Assembly (NCBI GenBank): GCA_902806335.1
Contig: CADCWG010000058.1
Span: forward strand, 1-38,550
Length of the DNA stretch: 38,550 nt
Direction: 5' to 3'
From: an uncultured Thermomicrobiales bacterium
GTDB taxonomy: Bacteria > Chloroflexota > Chloroflexia > Thermomicrobiales > UBA6265
Below, piece by piece: positions 8,054 to 15,765 of this stretch. The notes beneath the pieces are model-generated. The model saw only the letters and a program-made list of their open reading frames with translations. It was not told where the DNA came from and made no database searches. Numbering within the stretch: the stretch's first letter is position 1; each line of letters opens with the position of its first letter. The position numbers were made by a program, and so were the translations under genes.

Positions 8054-8859
8054 TCCTCGTGCGGAACCAGGCCGAAGTCGTCGAGGGGCCAGTAGGTCAG
8101 GAGCGCCTTGCCGACGATGGCGTCGACCGAGACGATGCCAAAGGTGCGCGAGTCGGAGCTGTTGGCGCGGTTGTCCCCGAGGACGTAGACGGCGCCCTCC
8201 GGGACCTCGACGGCATCACAGGCGCGCCGAGGGCAGGTGGTCGCCGTCCCGGCGAGGTACGGCTCGTCGAGGCGTCGGTCGTCGACGAAGACCCCGCCGT
8301 CGCGGATCTCGACCGTCTCCCCTGGCAGGCCGATCACGCGCTTGATGTACGGCTTGTCCGAGTCGTCTGAGACCGGAGGCTCGAAGACGACAATGTCGCC
8401 GCGCTCGGGGGGCGAGAACGGGTAGAACGTCCACTCGTCGTCGTGCTCGATCCCGGGCAGCCAATCGACCGCCGCGTTGGCGTCGAAGTGACGGTACGCG
8501 TTGCGGTTGACGAGCAGTAGTTCCTGGTCGTGGAGGTTCGGCGTCATGCTCCGCCCGTCGACCCGAAAGTTGAGCACCAGCAGCCGCACCCCGACGAAGA
8601 TGACCGCCGCCAGGAGGATCGTCTCGACTACTTCCCGGGCGCCGCGCTTGACCCCGTCGCGGCGGCGAGGGAGTGGCGGCGGGGACTTCTGGGGCTCGTG
8701 GATGTCCGCTAGGGACGCGCCCTCTGATCCGGGGGTCCCCGACTCGAGCCGGTCGTCCGGCGAGGAATAGGCGAGCCCGATCGGCGGCGCCTCCTGCGCC
8801 ACGCCCGGCTCCCCGCGCCAGGAGCGGTCCGCCGGGCGTCGCTGCTCGCCGCCGTCCAT
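8032..8859 (-). CDS. lepB: Signal peptidase I
   Basis: A 275-residue type I leader peptidase that removes signal peptides from proteins exported by Sec or Tat. There is an unusually long, hydrophilic N-terminal extension (about 70 residues, Pro/Glu-rich), then one membrane segment (about 78-96). The catalytic Ser104 lies in DGRSMTPNL, the general-base Lys173 in YIKRVIGLPG, and the conserved GDNRANSSDSRTFG box follows. The C-terminus ends soon after the last strand. ATG 8859 is the only start in frame before the domain that keeps the membrane segment with a cytoplasmic tail; its ribosome site is weak (GGGGGTGAG). Its stop codon is built into a hairpin. Confidence 0.93.
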   Translation of the reverse strand: MDGGEQRRPADRSWRGEPGVAQEAPPIGLAYSSPDDRLESGTPGSEGASLADIHEPQKSPPPLPRRRDGVKRGAREVVETILLAAVIFVGVRLLVLNFRVDGRSMTPNLHDQELLLVNRNAYRHFDANAAVDWLPGIEHDDEWTFYPFSPPERGDIVVFEPPVSDDSDKPYIKRVIGLPGETVEIRDGGVFVDDRRLDEPYLAGTATTCPRRACDAVEVPEGAVYVLGDNRANSSDSRTFGIVSVDAIVGKALLTYWPLDDFGLVPHEDYPGIPG

Positions 8860-9208
8860 TGCTGTCTCACCCCCGAAGCGTCCTTGACGCCTTGTCGCCC
8901 TCGTCTGTCCGTCTTCGCCTCGTCAGGACGCCGCTGTCACCCCGTCGGTTCCCGCGTCGCCCGGTTCAGCGGCCAGCGACGACGCACCGGACGGACGCCG
9001 GATGATACTCCCTGGGATCACGCCGCCAAGACCAGATGTCAGTTGTGATCGCACGCCGCTCAGGTCTCGAGGAGCCAAACGGCGACCGGTCCTCCGACCG
9101 CGACGGCGTCGCGCCGTCGCCGGCTCGGCGGCTGACGGACGGTGACTCGGCTTGCTCCCCACGTCCCCTGCTTGCGAACCGGATCGGAGCGTCAACACCG
9201 GATAGCAC
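8860..9208. other. Intergenic region without a recognised gene
   Basis: 350 bases between tatA and lepB (both minus strand). A 9-pair GC-rich hairpin (9100-9120) is the only structure seen. Short open frames on both strands are Arg/Ser/Pro-rich GC-driven frames with no motif. The lepB promoter should be here but I cannot identify it. Confidence 0.4.
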
Positions 9209-9239
9209 GAGAGGGGCGGCCATCATGGCCGCCCCTCTC
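9209..9239 (-). terminator. Terminator hairpin after tatA
   Basis: A perfect 13-base-pair stem (9209-9221 with 9227-9239) around a five-base loop, 27 bases past the tatA stop. No T-run. Confidence 0.65.
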
Positions 9240-9266
9240 ATGTCCAAGTCCTGGCTCGAAGATCGA

Positions 9267-9509
9267 CTAGACCTCGTCCGCGCGCATCTCGCGCCGCTCG
9301 ACGACCTTGGGCTCGTCGATCCGGGTCGCGGCGGTGGTGGTGCCGCCGGAGGACGTGTCGAGTTGACCCGCGTCGTCGGTCGACTGGGTCTTGAACTCCT
9401 TGATGCCCTTACCCAGCGCGCCACCGATCTCCGGCAGCTTGCCGGCGCCGAAGATGATGATCACGATCACCAGGACGATCGTGAGTTCCTGCCATCCGAG
9501 GCCGCCCAT
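9267..9509 (-). CDS. tatA: Sec-independent (Tat) translocase subunit TatA/E
   Basis: An 80-residue TatA-type protein. It has a short N-terminus ([13 protein letters not shown]), one membrane helix (about 8-20), then the conserved [21 protein letters not shown] amphipathic helix and a polar Thr/Asp tail. TatA oligomers form the export pore for folded twin-arginine substrates; the ferritin-like protein at 36154 carries a matching signal peptide. tatB and tatC are not in the window, as is usual where a stand-alone TatA works with TatC. It has its own promoter and terminator, so it is a monocistronic unit. Confidence 0.93.
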   Translation of the reverse strand: MGGLGWQELTIVLVIVIIIFGAGKLPEIGGALGKGIKEFKTQSTDDAGQLDTSSGGTTTAATRIDEPKVVERREMRADEV

Positions 9510-9566
9510 GGTCTTCGCCCTCCTGCCGAGATCTTGCCCGTCGCCGCCGAACGTCCCTTCGGCGAG

Positions 9567-9595
9567 AGTATAGTGGCCGGCCCGATGCCGACCAA
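9567..9595 (-). promoter_or_regulatory. Promoter of tatA
   Basis: Minus strand: TTGGTC (9595-9590), 17-base spacer, TATACT (9572-9567). The leader is about 50 bases to the ATG at 9509. Confidence 0.65.
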
Positions 9596-9620
9596 GGTTC
9601 TTGTCAGCCGCAGCCGACGT

Positions 9621-9842
9621 TCAACTGATCAGCGTGCTGACGATCGCGAACACCACGAAGACCGCCGCCGTGGCGATCGTGAACTGGTAGAGGGTCTTCT
9701 CGACGCCGCGGCGGGTCTTGTAGATCGAGCTGGAGTCGCCGCCGAATGCGCCGCTGAACGACGATCCCTTGGTCTGGAGCAGGATCACTAGGATCAGGAC
9801 AACCGAGACGACGATCATCACCAGGTTGATCGCGGTATCCAC
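9621..9842 (-). CDS. secG: Preprotein translocase subunit SecG
   Basis: A 73-residue protein with two membrane helices (about 5-22 and 53-72). The loop LLQTKGSSFSGAFGG is typical of SecG, the small subunit that assists SecYE/SecA translocation. GTG 9842 follows GAGAGGA by 7 bases. It lies 108 bases downstream of pgk on the same strand. gap-pgk-secG is a common gene order in Gram-positive-type bacteria, so co-transcription is likely, although a possible separate -10 (TGGTAGTGT) sits at 9918-9926. Confidence 0.92.
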   Translation of the reverse strand: MDTAINLVMIVVSVVLILVILLQTKGSSFSGAFGGDSSSIYKTRRGVEKTLYQFTIATAAVFVVFAIVSTLIS

Positions 9843-9917
9843 TGCCGCTGTCCTCTCGCACCGGGACCCACCGGATCCGGTCCTCTAACCGACCAACGCT
9901 CCGGGATCACCGATCCA

Positions 9918-9926
9918 ACACTACCA
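9918..9926 (-). promoter_or_regulatory. Possible extended -10 upstream of secG
   Basis: Minus-strand TGG followed by TAGTGT, between pgk and secG. It resembles the extended -10 elements elsewhere in the window but has no clear -35. Confidence 0.25.
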
Positions 9927-9950
9927 CCGTCGACGGGGCGGCGCCATGCC

Positions 9951-11150
9951 TCACGCCGGCCCAGAGTCCGCCGGCGAGGCGTCGGGGATCGCCGCGACGC
10001 CCGGGAGGACGCGGCCCTCTAAGAACTCGAGCGACGCCCCACCTCCGGTCGAGACGTGGTCGATCCGGTCCGTCAACCCAGAAGCGCGAACGGCGGCGAC
10101 GGAGTCGCCACCGCCGATCACCGTGGTCCCGGCGCACGCAGCGACCGCCTCGGCGATGGCTCGCGTCCCGCGGGCGAAGGCCTCACGCTCGGCCATCCCC
10201 AGCGGTCCGTTCCAGAACACCGTTTTCGCGGTGGCGATCACCGCCGAGTAGGTACGTGCCGTCCGGGGCCCGATGTCGAAGGCGGAGCAGTCGGCCGGGA
10301 TCGCGTCTCGGCCGACGGTCAACGCCGGGCCGTCCGGGGACGGGGCAACCACCACGTCGTCCGGCACCAGTAGGGAGACGCCTCGATCCGCCGCCCGCCC
10401 GAGGAGTTCCCGCGCACGGTCCGCCAGGTCCGGCTCGGCGAGCGATCGCCCGATCTCGTCGCCCTCGGCGGCGAGAAACGTGTTCGCCATGCCGCCGCCG
10501 AACAGCAGCGCGTCCACCCGGTCGAGCAGGGTGTCGATGACGCCGAGCTTGTCCGACACCTTTGCCCCGCCCAGGACCGCGACGAACGGAGCGGCCGGCC
10601 GGGACAGCAGGCCCCCAAGCGCCCGAACCTCGGCGAGCATCAGGTCGCCAGCGTAGGCCGGCAGGATCTCGGCGACGCCGACCGTCGACGCGTGGGCCCG
10701 GTGGGCGGCGCCGAAAGCGTCGTTCACGAAGACGTCGGCGAGGGCCGCGAGCCGGCGCGACAGGATCGAGTCGTTGCGTTCTTCGCCTGGCTCGAACCGG
10801 ACGTTCTCGAGCAGCAGGACGGATCCGGAAGCAAGCCGCGCGGCGATCGCCTCGACGTCGGCGCCGACGACCCCGGGCGCGACCGGCACCGGCCGGCCCA
10901 GGAGGGACCCGAGCCGGTCGGCGACCGGCGCGACCCGGAGGCCCTCGACCGGCATCCCCCTGGGACGGCCGAGGTGCGTGACGAGGACCACGCGCGCGCC
11001 CCGCTCGAGGAGGCTGCGAACGGTCGGCAGCGCGGCCCGGATCCGCGAGTCGTCGGCCACCTGCGTGCCCGCCAGCGGCACGTTGAGGTCGGCGCGCAGC
11101 AGGACGCGCCGGCCCGCGACGTCGGCCGATCGGTGCGAGCGCATGACCAT
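9951..11150 (-). CDS. pgk: Phosphoglycerate kinase
   Basis: A 399-residue glycolytic enzyme that transfers phosphate between 1,3-bisphosphoglycerate and ADP. Landmarks in order: LLRADLNVPL (residues ~14-23), VTHLGRPRG, LLLENVRFEPGEE, VNDAFGAAHRAHAS, GGAKVSDKLGV, GGGMANTFL, the nucleotide-site GPLGMAE and GGGDSVAAV, and STGGGASLEFLEG near the end. The length is normal. ATG 11150 follows GGAGAAGG; ATG 11144 two codons on is the alternative. It begins 17 bases after the gap stop codon, so gap and pgk are clearly one operon. Confidence 0.96.
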   Translation of the reverse strand: MVMRSHRSADVAGRRVLLRADLNVPLAGTQVADDSRIRAALPTVRSLLERGARVVLVTHLGRPRGMPVEGLRVAPVADRLGSLLGRPVPVAPGVVGADVEAIAARLASGSVLLLENVRFEPGEERNDSILSRRLAALADVFVNDAFGAAHRAHASTVGVAEILPAYAGDLMLAEVRALGGLLSRPAAPFVAVLGGAKVSDKLGVIDTLLDRVDALLFGGGMANTFLAAEGDEIGRSLAEPDLADRARELLGRAADRGVSLLVPDDVVVAPSPDGPALTVGRDAIPADCSAFDIGPRTARTYSAVIATAKTVFWNGPLGMAEREAFARGTRAIAEAVAACAGTTVIGGGDSVAAVRASGLTDRIDHVSTGGGASLEFLEGRVLPGVAAIPDASPADSGPA

Positions 11151-11167
11151 TGACCTTCTCCGCGCCC

Positions 11168-12199
11168 TTACCCGGCGGGTCCAAAGCCTGCCTCGCACAC
11201 CAGCGCGGCGAGGTCCGCGACTCGGCACGAGTAGCCCCACTCGTTGTCGTACCAGGCGATCACCTTGACCATCCGGTCGCCGGTGACCATCGTCAACGGG
11301 CCATCGACGATCGACGACCGCGTGTCGCCACGAAAGTCGCTGGAAACCAGTTCTTCGTCGGTGAAGCCGAGAATGCCGCGCATGGCCTCGCCGCCCGCGG
11401 CGACTCGGAACGCCTCATTGACCGACTCGACTGAGACCGGGTCCCGGGTCTGAGCGACGAAGTCGATGACTGAGACGGTGGCAGTCGGGACCCGAATTGC
11501 GAATCCGTCGAACTTCCCTTCTAGCTCGGGGATCACGAGCGAGAGCGCCCTGGCGGCCCCCGACGTTGTCGGAATGATGTTCTGAGCGGCGGACCGCGCT
11601 CGGCGGATGTCCTTGTGTGACCCGTCGAGCAGGACCTGATCGTTGGTGTAGGAGTGGATCGTCGTCATCAAACCGTGCTCGATGCCGAAGCTGTCGAGGA
11701 CGACCTTGGCGGCCGGGGCGAGGCCGTTGGTCGTGCAGGACGCGTTGGAGAGGATGTGGTGCTGGTCCGGGTCGTACGCCTCCTCGTTGACCCCGAGCAC
11801 CACCGTCAGGTCCTCGTTCTTCGCGGGCGCGCTGATGATCACCTTCTTCGCGCCGGCGTCGAGGTGGGCGCGCGCCTGGGTCGCGTCCGTGTAGCGGCCC
11901 GTCGACTCCACGACGAGGTCGACCTCGTGCTCGGCCCACGGGAGAGCGGCCGGATCCTTCTCCGAGAAGACGCGCACCGTTCGCCCGTTGACCGAGATTC
12001 CCTCCTCGTTGACGGCGATCTCGGCTTCGTAGCGGCCGTACGTCGAGTCGTACTTGAGGAGATGGGCGAGGGCGTCGTTGCTACTCATGTCGTTGACCGC
12101 GACCACCTCGTAGAGGTCACCGTAGCCGCTCTGGTCGATAGCCTTGAAGACCTGACGCCCGATCCGACCAAACCCGTTAATGGCGAGGCGATAAACCAT
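11168..12199 (-). CDS. gap: Glyceraldehyde-3-phosphate dehydrogenase, type I
   Basis: A 343-residue NAD-type GAPDH that oxidises glyceraldehyde 3-phosphate to 1,3-bisphosphoglycerate, feeding the next gene's product. The N-terminal Rossmann motif is INGFGRIGR. The catalytic loop SNASCTTNGLAP (Cys near 154), the HSYTNDQ block, RRARSAAQNIIPTTSGAA and the C-terminal WYDNEWGYSCRV are all present. ATG 12199 has AAGGAG nine bases upstream. It is the first gene of gap-pgk-(secG), and lies 165 bases downstream of yvcK, the gene for a regulator of gluconeogenic growth. Confidence 0.96.
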   Translation of the reverse strand: MVYRLAINGFGRIGRQVFKAIDQSGYGDLYEVVAVNDMSSNDALAHLLKYDSTYGRYEAEIAVNEEGISVNGRTVRVFSEKDPAALPWAEHEVDLVVESTGRYTDATQARAHLDAGAKKVIISAPAKNEDLTVVLGVNEEAYDPDQHHILSNASCTTNGLAPAAKVVLDSFGIEHGLMTTIHSYTNDQVLLDGSHKDIRRARSAAQNIIPTTSGAARALSLVIPELEGKFDGFAIRVPTATVSVIDFVAQTRDPVSVESVNEAFRVAAGGEAMRGILGFTDEELVSSDFRGDTRSSIVDGPLTMVTGDRMVKVIAWYDNEWGYSCRVADLAALVCEAGFGPAG

Positions 12200-12364
12200 T
12201 CGGAACTTCTCCTTCGTGGGCTTTCGCCAGTGCGACCTCAACATGGCACTAGGGCCGTCCTGACGCCGCCGGGGCACTGTCGGCCACCGGCGTTCAGCGG
12301 AACCGCTACTGGATGAACGGGGAGAAGACAGGCGCCGGCCCTGGATGCCCACGCCCAGGGGCGA

Positions 12365-13735
12365 TCAGGCGGTCTGGCCGACCAACTCTCGGGCTTCGAC
12401 CGAATCGCGCTCCGCCGCGGGCATCTGACCCCTGGCGTCGTCAGAGCGAGCGATCTCGAGGAGCGCGGCGGCCAGCTTGTTCGGATCGTGGCGCAGCGGG
12501 TTGCCGTCGCTGACCACGTCACGCGCCACGACGCGGACCCGGGAGGCGATCCGGCCGACGTTGTCCGCGGTGACCGGATCGACACGCCACTCGGGACGGA
12601 TCGCGCTCGACGGCCGCGCGTTGCTGTTGACCAGCGCGACGTCAAGCACCCCCTCGCCCAGGTGGTCGACGATCGTCTGGATATGGTCGGCCGCGGCGAA
12701 GTGGTCCGTCTCCCCGGGTTGGGTGGCAACGTTGCAGACGTAGGCGACACGACCGGCGGACCAGCGAATCGCCTCGGTGATGCCGGCGACCTTCAGGTTC
12801 GGCAGCACGCTGGTGTAGAGGCTGCCGGGACCGAGCACGATCAGATCGGCGTTGAGGATCGCGCTGAGCGCCGGACCGTAGCCGTCGGGTTCTTCAGGGG
12901 CGAGGAAGACCCGCTTGATCGGCGGCTTGTTGTGGGAGATGGTCGACTCGCCCCGGACGGTCGTGCCGTCCACCAGCTCGGCGCAGAGGGTGACGTTCTC
13001 GAGCGTCGACGGCAGGACACGGCCGCGCACCGCGAGCACGCGCGCCGACTCGATCACCGCCTGCTCGAAGCTGCCCGTGACCTGGGTCAGCGCCGTGATG
13101 AAGAGGTTGCCGAAGCTGTGCCCGCTGAGGGCAGACCCCCCCTGGTCGAAGCGGTACTGGAAGAGCCGGGTGACCAGCGCCTCGTCGTCGGCGAGGGCGG
13201 CGATGCAGTTCCGGATATCGCCCGGGGCGGGCATATCGAACTGCTCGCGGATGCGGCCGGTGCTCCCGCCGTCGTCCGCCACCGTGACGATGGCGGTCAG
13301 GCCGAGATCGCAGTGCTTCAGGCCGCGGAGCAACGTCGAGAGGCCGGTGCCACCGCCGATGGCGACGACGTTGAACTCGGGTCGGGCGGGGCCGAAGCGG
13401 TGCTCGGCGACGATCTGGGCGAGGGCCTGGCCGCGCGACGAGCGGTCCATCAGCGGTCCGAGCAGCGAGTGGCTGAGCCGCCGGGAGGCGAAGAACAGCG
13501 TGCCGGCGCCGAGCGCGAGCACCAGCATCTCTCGCCACGGGTGCGGCACAGACTGGAGGGTGACGGCCTGGACGGCCCAGGTCAGGGAGGGAGGGAACGT
13601 GAAGTTGCGGTAGAGGGTGACGAGGCCCATCGCCAGCGCGAGTCCCGTCAGCGTCATCCCGAGGACGAAGAGTCCGGCCCAGCGCTTCACCAGCATGCCG
13701 GGCCGCATCCACGTCCGCCAGGTCTTTGGCTTCAT
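12365..13735 (-). CDS. yvcK: YvcK-family gluconeogenesis/cell-shape factor with membrane anchor
   Basis: A 456-residue protein. The N-terminal ~90 residues hold two membrane segments (WAGLFVLGMTLTGLALAMG, about 19-37, and one near 67-82), absent from Bacillus YvcK. From about 122 the CofD-like fold begins: VAIGGGTGLSTLLRGLK, TVADDGGSTGRIR, PGDIRNC, GHSFGNLF, LGPGSLYTSVLPNL, VCNVATQPGETDHF. YvcK proteins bind UDP-sugars and are needed for growth on gluconeogenic carbon and for normal wall synthesis; that role here is inferred from the family. ATG 13735 sits just after GGAGGGGGG. It has its own extended -10 promoter, divergent from the nusA promoter. rapZ and whiA, frequent neighbours, are missing here. 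Confidence 0.9.
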   Translation of the reverse strand: MKPKTWRTWMRPGMLVKRWAGLFVLGMTLTGLALAMGLVTLYRNFTFPPSLTWAVQAVTLQSVPHPWREMLVLALGAGTLFFASRRLSHSLLGPLMDRSSRGQALAQIVAEHRFGPARPEFNVVAIGGGTGLSTLLRGLKHCDLGLTAIVTVADDGGSTGRIREQFDMPAPGDIRNCIAALADDEALVTRLFQYRFDQGGSALSGHSFGNLFITALTQVTGSFEQAVIESARVLAVRGRVLPSTLENVTLCAELVDGTTVRGESTISHNKPPIKRVFLAPEEPDGYGPALSAILNADLIVLGPGSLYTSVLPNLKVAGITEAIRWSAGRVAYVCNVATQPGETDHFAAADHIQTIVDHLGEGVLDVALVNSNARPSSAIRPEWRVDPVTADNVGRIASRVRVVARDVVSDGNPLRHDPNKLAAALLEIARSDDARGQMPAAERDSVEARELVGQTA

Positions 13736-13824
13736 CCCCCCTCCGCCCGCGGCCCGCCGCACGCGTCGGGCACCGTCCGAATCGTGGCGCAGCACTCGTC
13801 GGCGCAGCAGTGGGCCGGCGTCCG

Positions 13825-13833
13825 AGTATAGCA
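13825..13833 (-). promoter_or_regulatory. Extended -10 promoter of yvcK
   Basis: Minus strand TGC then TATACT (13833-13825), with no good -35. The leader is about 80 bases. It is divergent from the nusA promoter. Confidence 0.5.
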
Positions 13834-13895
13834 TCCGGTCATCACCGCGTTGCCCTGGCGACGTCCAGAGCTGGCCGTCCCGTCGCTCCGTCCAA

Positions 13896-13925
13896 TTGCC
13901 CGTAGGCACGCTCCGGTGGTAGAAT
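13896..13925 (+). promoter_or_regulatory. Promoter of the nusA-infB operon
   Basis: TTGCCC (13896-13901), 18-base spacer ending in TGG, TAGAAT (13920-13925). Transcription should begin near 13932, 20 bases ahead of the leader hairpin. Confidence 0.65.
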
Positions 13926-13952
13926 CGGCGGGAGGAACCTAACGCTTGTCGG

Positions 13953-13983
13953 GAACGTGGGTTCGCAGCCCGCGTTCTTTTTT
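13953..13983 (+). terminator. Intrinsic terminator in the nusA leader (candidate attenuator)
   Basis: Nine pairs (13953-13961 with 13969-13977, one G-U), a seven-base loop and a run of six T (13978-13983). It lies between the nusA promoter and the nusA ribosome site, and it is the only hairpin immediately followed by a full T-run in the window. Its position implies that transcription into the operon is partly terminated unless something prevents hairpin formation. Confidence 0.7.
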
Positions 13984-14038
13984 GTCTATCGGGGCTCCGC
14001 GCCGCCCGGCGACGGGCGGCCATCGAGGAGGGGTGCCC

Positions 14039-15394
14039 ATGAAGAGCGATTTCTACACCGCGATCGCGCAGATCGCCGCCGAGCGAGGGATCCCTCGCGA
14101 GGCGGTTATCTCGTCGGTCGAGCTGGCACTGAAGACCGTCTATAAGAAGATGGCGGAGACCGAAGAGGAGGTCTCGGTCGACATCGACGCCGCCGGCGCG
14201 ATGCAGGTCTACGTCCACAAGCGCGTCGTCCCCGAGATCGAGGACGAGGTCAACGACATCCTGTTCACCGACGCGGTCAAGATCGACCCCGACGCCCAAA
14301 TCGGGCGCGAGGTGCGCATCAAGCGGACACCGGAGAACTTCGGCCGGATCGCGGCGCAGACCGCCAAGCAGGTCGTGCTCCAGCGGATCCGCGACTACGA
14401 GCGGGACACCGTCTACGAGGAGTACCACGAGAAGCAGGGCGAGGTCCTCAACGGCCTCGTCCAGCGCGCGGACGCCCGCGCCGTGATCGTCGAGCTCGGC
14501 AAGGCCGAGGCGGTGATGCCGGCCCGAGAGCAGGTCCCGAACGAACGCTACCGCCCGGGTCAGCGGGTCAAGGTCTACCTCGTCGAGGTGAACAAGGACC
14601 CGCGTGGTCCGCAGTTGATCGTCTCCCGGTCGCACCCGAATCTGATCCGGCGGCTCTTCGAGATGGAGGTGCCGGAGATCTTCAGCGGCGCGGTCGAGAT
14701 CATGGAGATCGCCCGCGAGCCCGGCTTGCGCTCGAAGGTCGCCGTCGCGGCCCGGCAGGAGAAGGTCGACCCCGTCGGCTCCTGCGTTGGCGTCCGCGGG
14801 GTGCGGATCCAGAACATCGTTAACGAGCTCTACGGCGAGAAGATCGACGTCATCGAGTGGTCGCCGGACCAGCCGACGTTCGTGGCCAACGCCCTCAGCC
14901 CAGCGAAGCCGACGAACGTCTCGCTGGACGAGGTCAACCATGTCGCGACGGTGATCGTTCCCAGCGAGCAGATGTCGCTGGCGATCGGCAAAGAGGGGCA
15001 GAACGCCCGCCTGGCCTTCAAGCTGACGGGCTGGCGAATCGATATCAAGGACCCCGAGACCCTCAAGGGGAGCGACGGCGATCTGCTGCGGCAGGCCCGC
15101 GCCGCGCTCGCCGAGTCCCCGGCGGAGCTGGGTTGGCAGGGTCGCCAGCCGCGGCTGGTGCGGGCCGACGGCACGATCGGTGTCCGCGACCGCACCTTTG
15201 GCCCGCTCCCGGCGGACCTGGTCGGGATGAGCGTCGACGTCGAGATCGTCGGCCAGACGCTCGAGGTCTACTACAACCGCGAGTTGCGGTCCCGCTACGC
15301 TTACGAGAGCGGCAGCGAGTTGCCCCTGGACGACGTCGGCGCCGTGGCGGCCGGGGCGGCGGAGACCCGACCGGCCGCCGGCGGTGCCGGTTGA
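14039..15394 (+). CDS. nusA: Transcription termination/antitermination factor NusA
   Basis: A 451-residue RNA polymerase-binding factor that controls pausing, termination and antitermination. It has the N-terminal polymerase-binding domain (MKSDFYTAIAQIAAERGI ... KTVYKK) and a linker to an S1 domain at about 135-205. Two KH domains follow (GSCVGVRGVRIQNIVNEL near 245 and LAIGKEGQNARLAFKLTGW near 315), then a C-terminal ~130-residue region without the acidic repeats of enterobacteria. ATG 14039 was chosen for the GAGGAGGGG just upstream and the canonical MKSDF-type start; the frame upstream of it is leader. rimP, which usually precedes nusA, is absent. The TGA overlaps the ylxR TTG start. Confidence 0.95.
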   Translation: MKSDFYTAIAQIAAERGIPREAVISSVELALKTVYKKMAETEEEVSVDIDAAGAMQVYVHKRVVPEIEDEVNDILFTDAVKIDPDAQIGREVRIKRTPENFGRIAAQTAKQVVLQRIRDYERDTVYEEYHEKQGEVLNGLVQRADARAVIVELGKAEAVMPAREQVPNERYRPGQRVKVYLVEVNKDPRGPQLIVSRSHPNLIRRLFEMEVPEIFSGAVEIMEIAREPGLRSKVAVAARQEKVDPVGSCVGVRGVRIQNIVNELYGEKIDVIEWSPDQPTFVANALSPAKPTNVSLDEVNHVATVIVPSEQMSLAIGKEGQNARLAFKLTGWRIDIKDPETLKGSDGDLLRQARAALAESPAELGWQGRQPRLVRADGTIGVRDRTFGPLPADLVGMSVDVEIVGQTLEVYYNRELRSRYAYESGSELPLDDVGAVAAGAAETRPAAGGAG

Positions 15395-15765
15395 GCGGCG
15401 GCGCGGCGGCGCCCGCGGCGCGTCAGGGCCAAGAGCGACGGCCGGGGCGCGGCCCGCGTCCCAAGCACGTCCCCCAGCGGATGTGCGTCGCCTGCCGAGA
15501 GCATGACGCGAAGCGGTCGCTCGTGCGGATCGTGCGTCCCCCCGACGGCCCGGTCGCGGTCGATCCGACCGGAAAGCGTAACGGGCGGGGTGCGTATCTC
15601 TGCGACCGGCCCACCTGCTGGGAGCGGGCTATCGGCACGCCCCTCCTGGCCCGTGCACTGAAGACCGAGCTGGGCCCCGAGGCGACGGCGGGGCTCCAGG
15701 CGTATGCCGCCGCGCTCCCCGGTCACGACACCGGCGAGCGCGAGGCGGCGAAAGGAACGGACTAG
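15391..15765 (+). CDS. ylxR: YlxR-family (DUF448) RNA-binding protein
   Basis: A 124-residue protein. The domain starts KHVPQRMCVACREHDAKRSL and continues with RIVRPPDGPVAVDPTGKRNGRGAYLC, both diagnostic of YlxR. The family is nucleoid- or RNA-associated with proposed regulatory roles; its exact function is not settled. TTG 15391 overlaps the nusA stop (TTGA) and keeps the conserved residues before the first ATG at 15481, which would cut them off. The first ~30 residues are Ala/Arg/Gly-rich. It is followed directly by infB with no gap. Confidence 0.88.
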   Translation: MSGGAAAPAARQGQERRPGRGPRPKHVPQRMCVACREHDAKRSLVRIVRPPDGPVAVDPTGKRNGRGAYLCDRPTCWERAIGTPLLARALKTELGPEATAGLQAYAAALPGHDTGEREAAKGTD

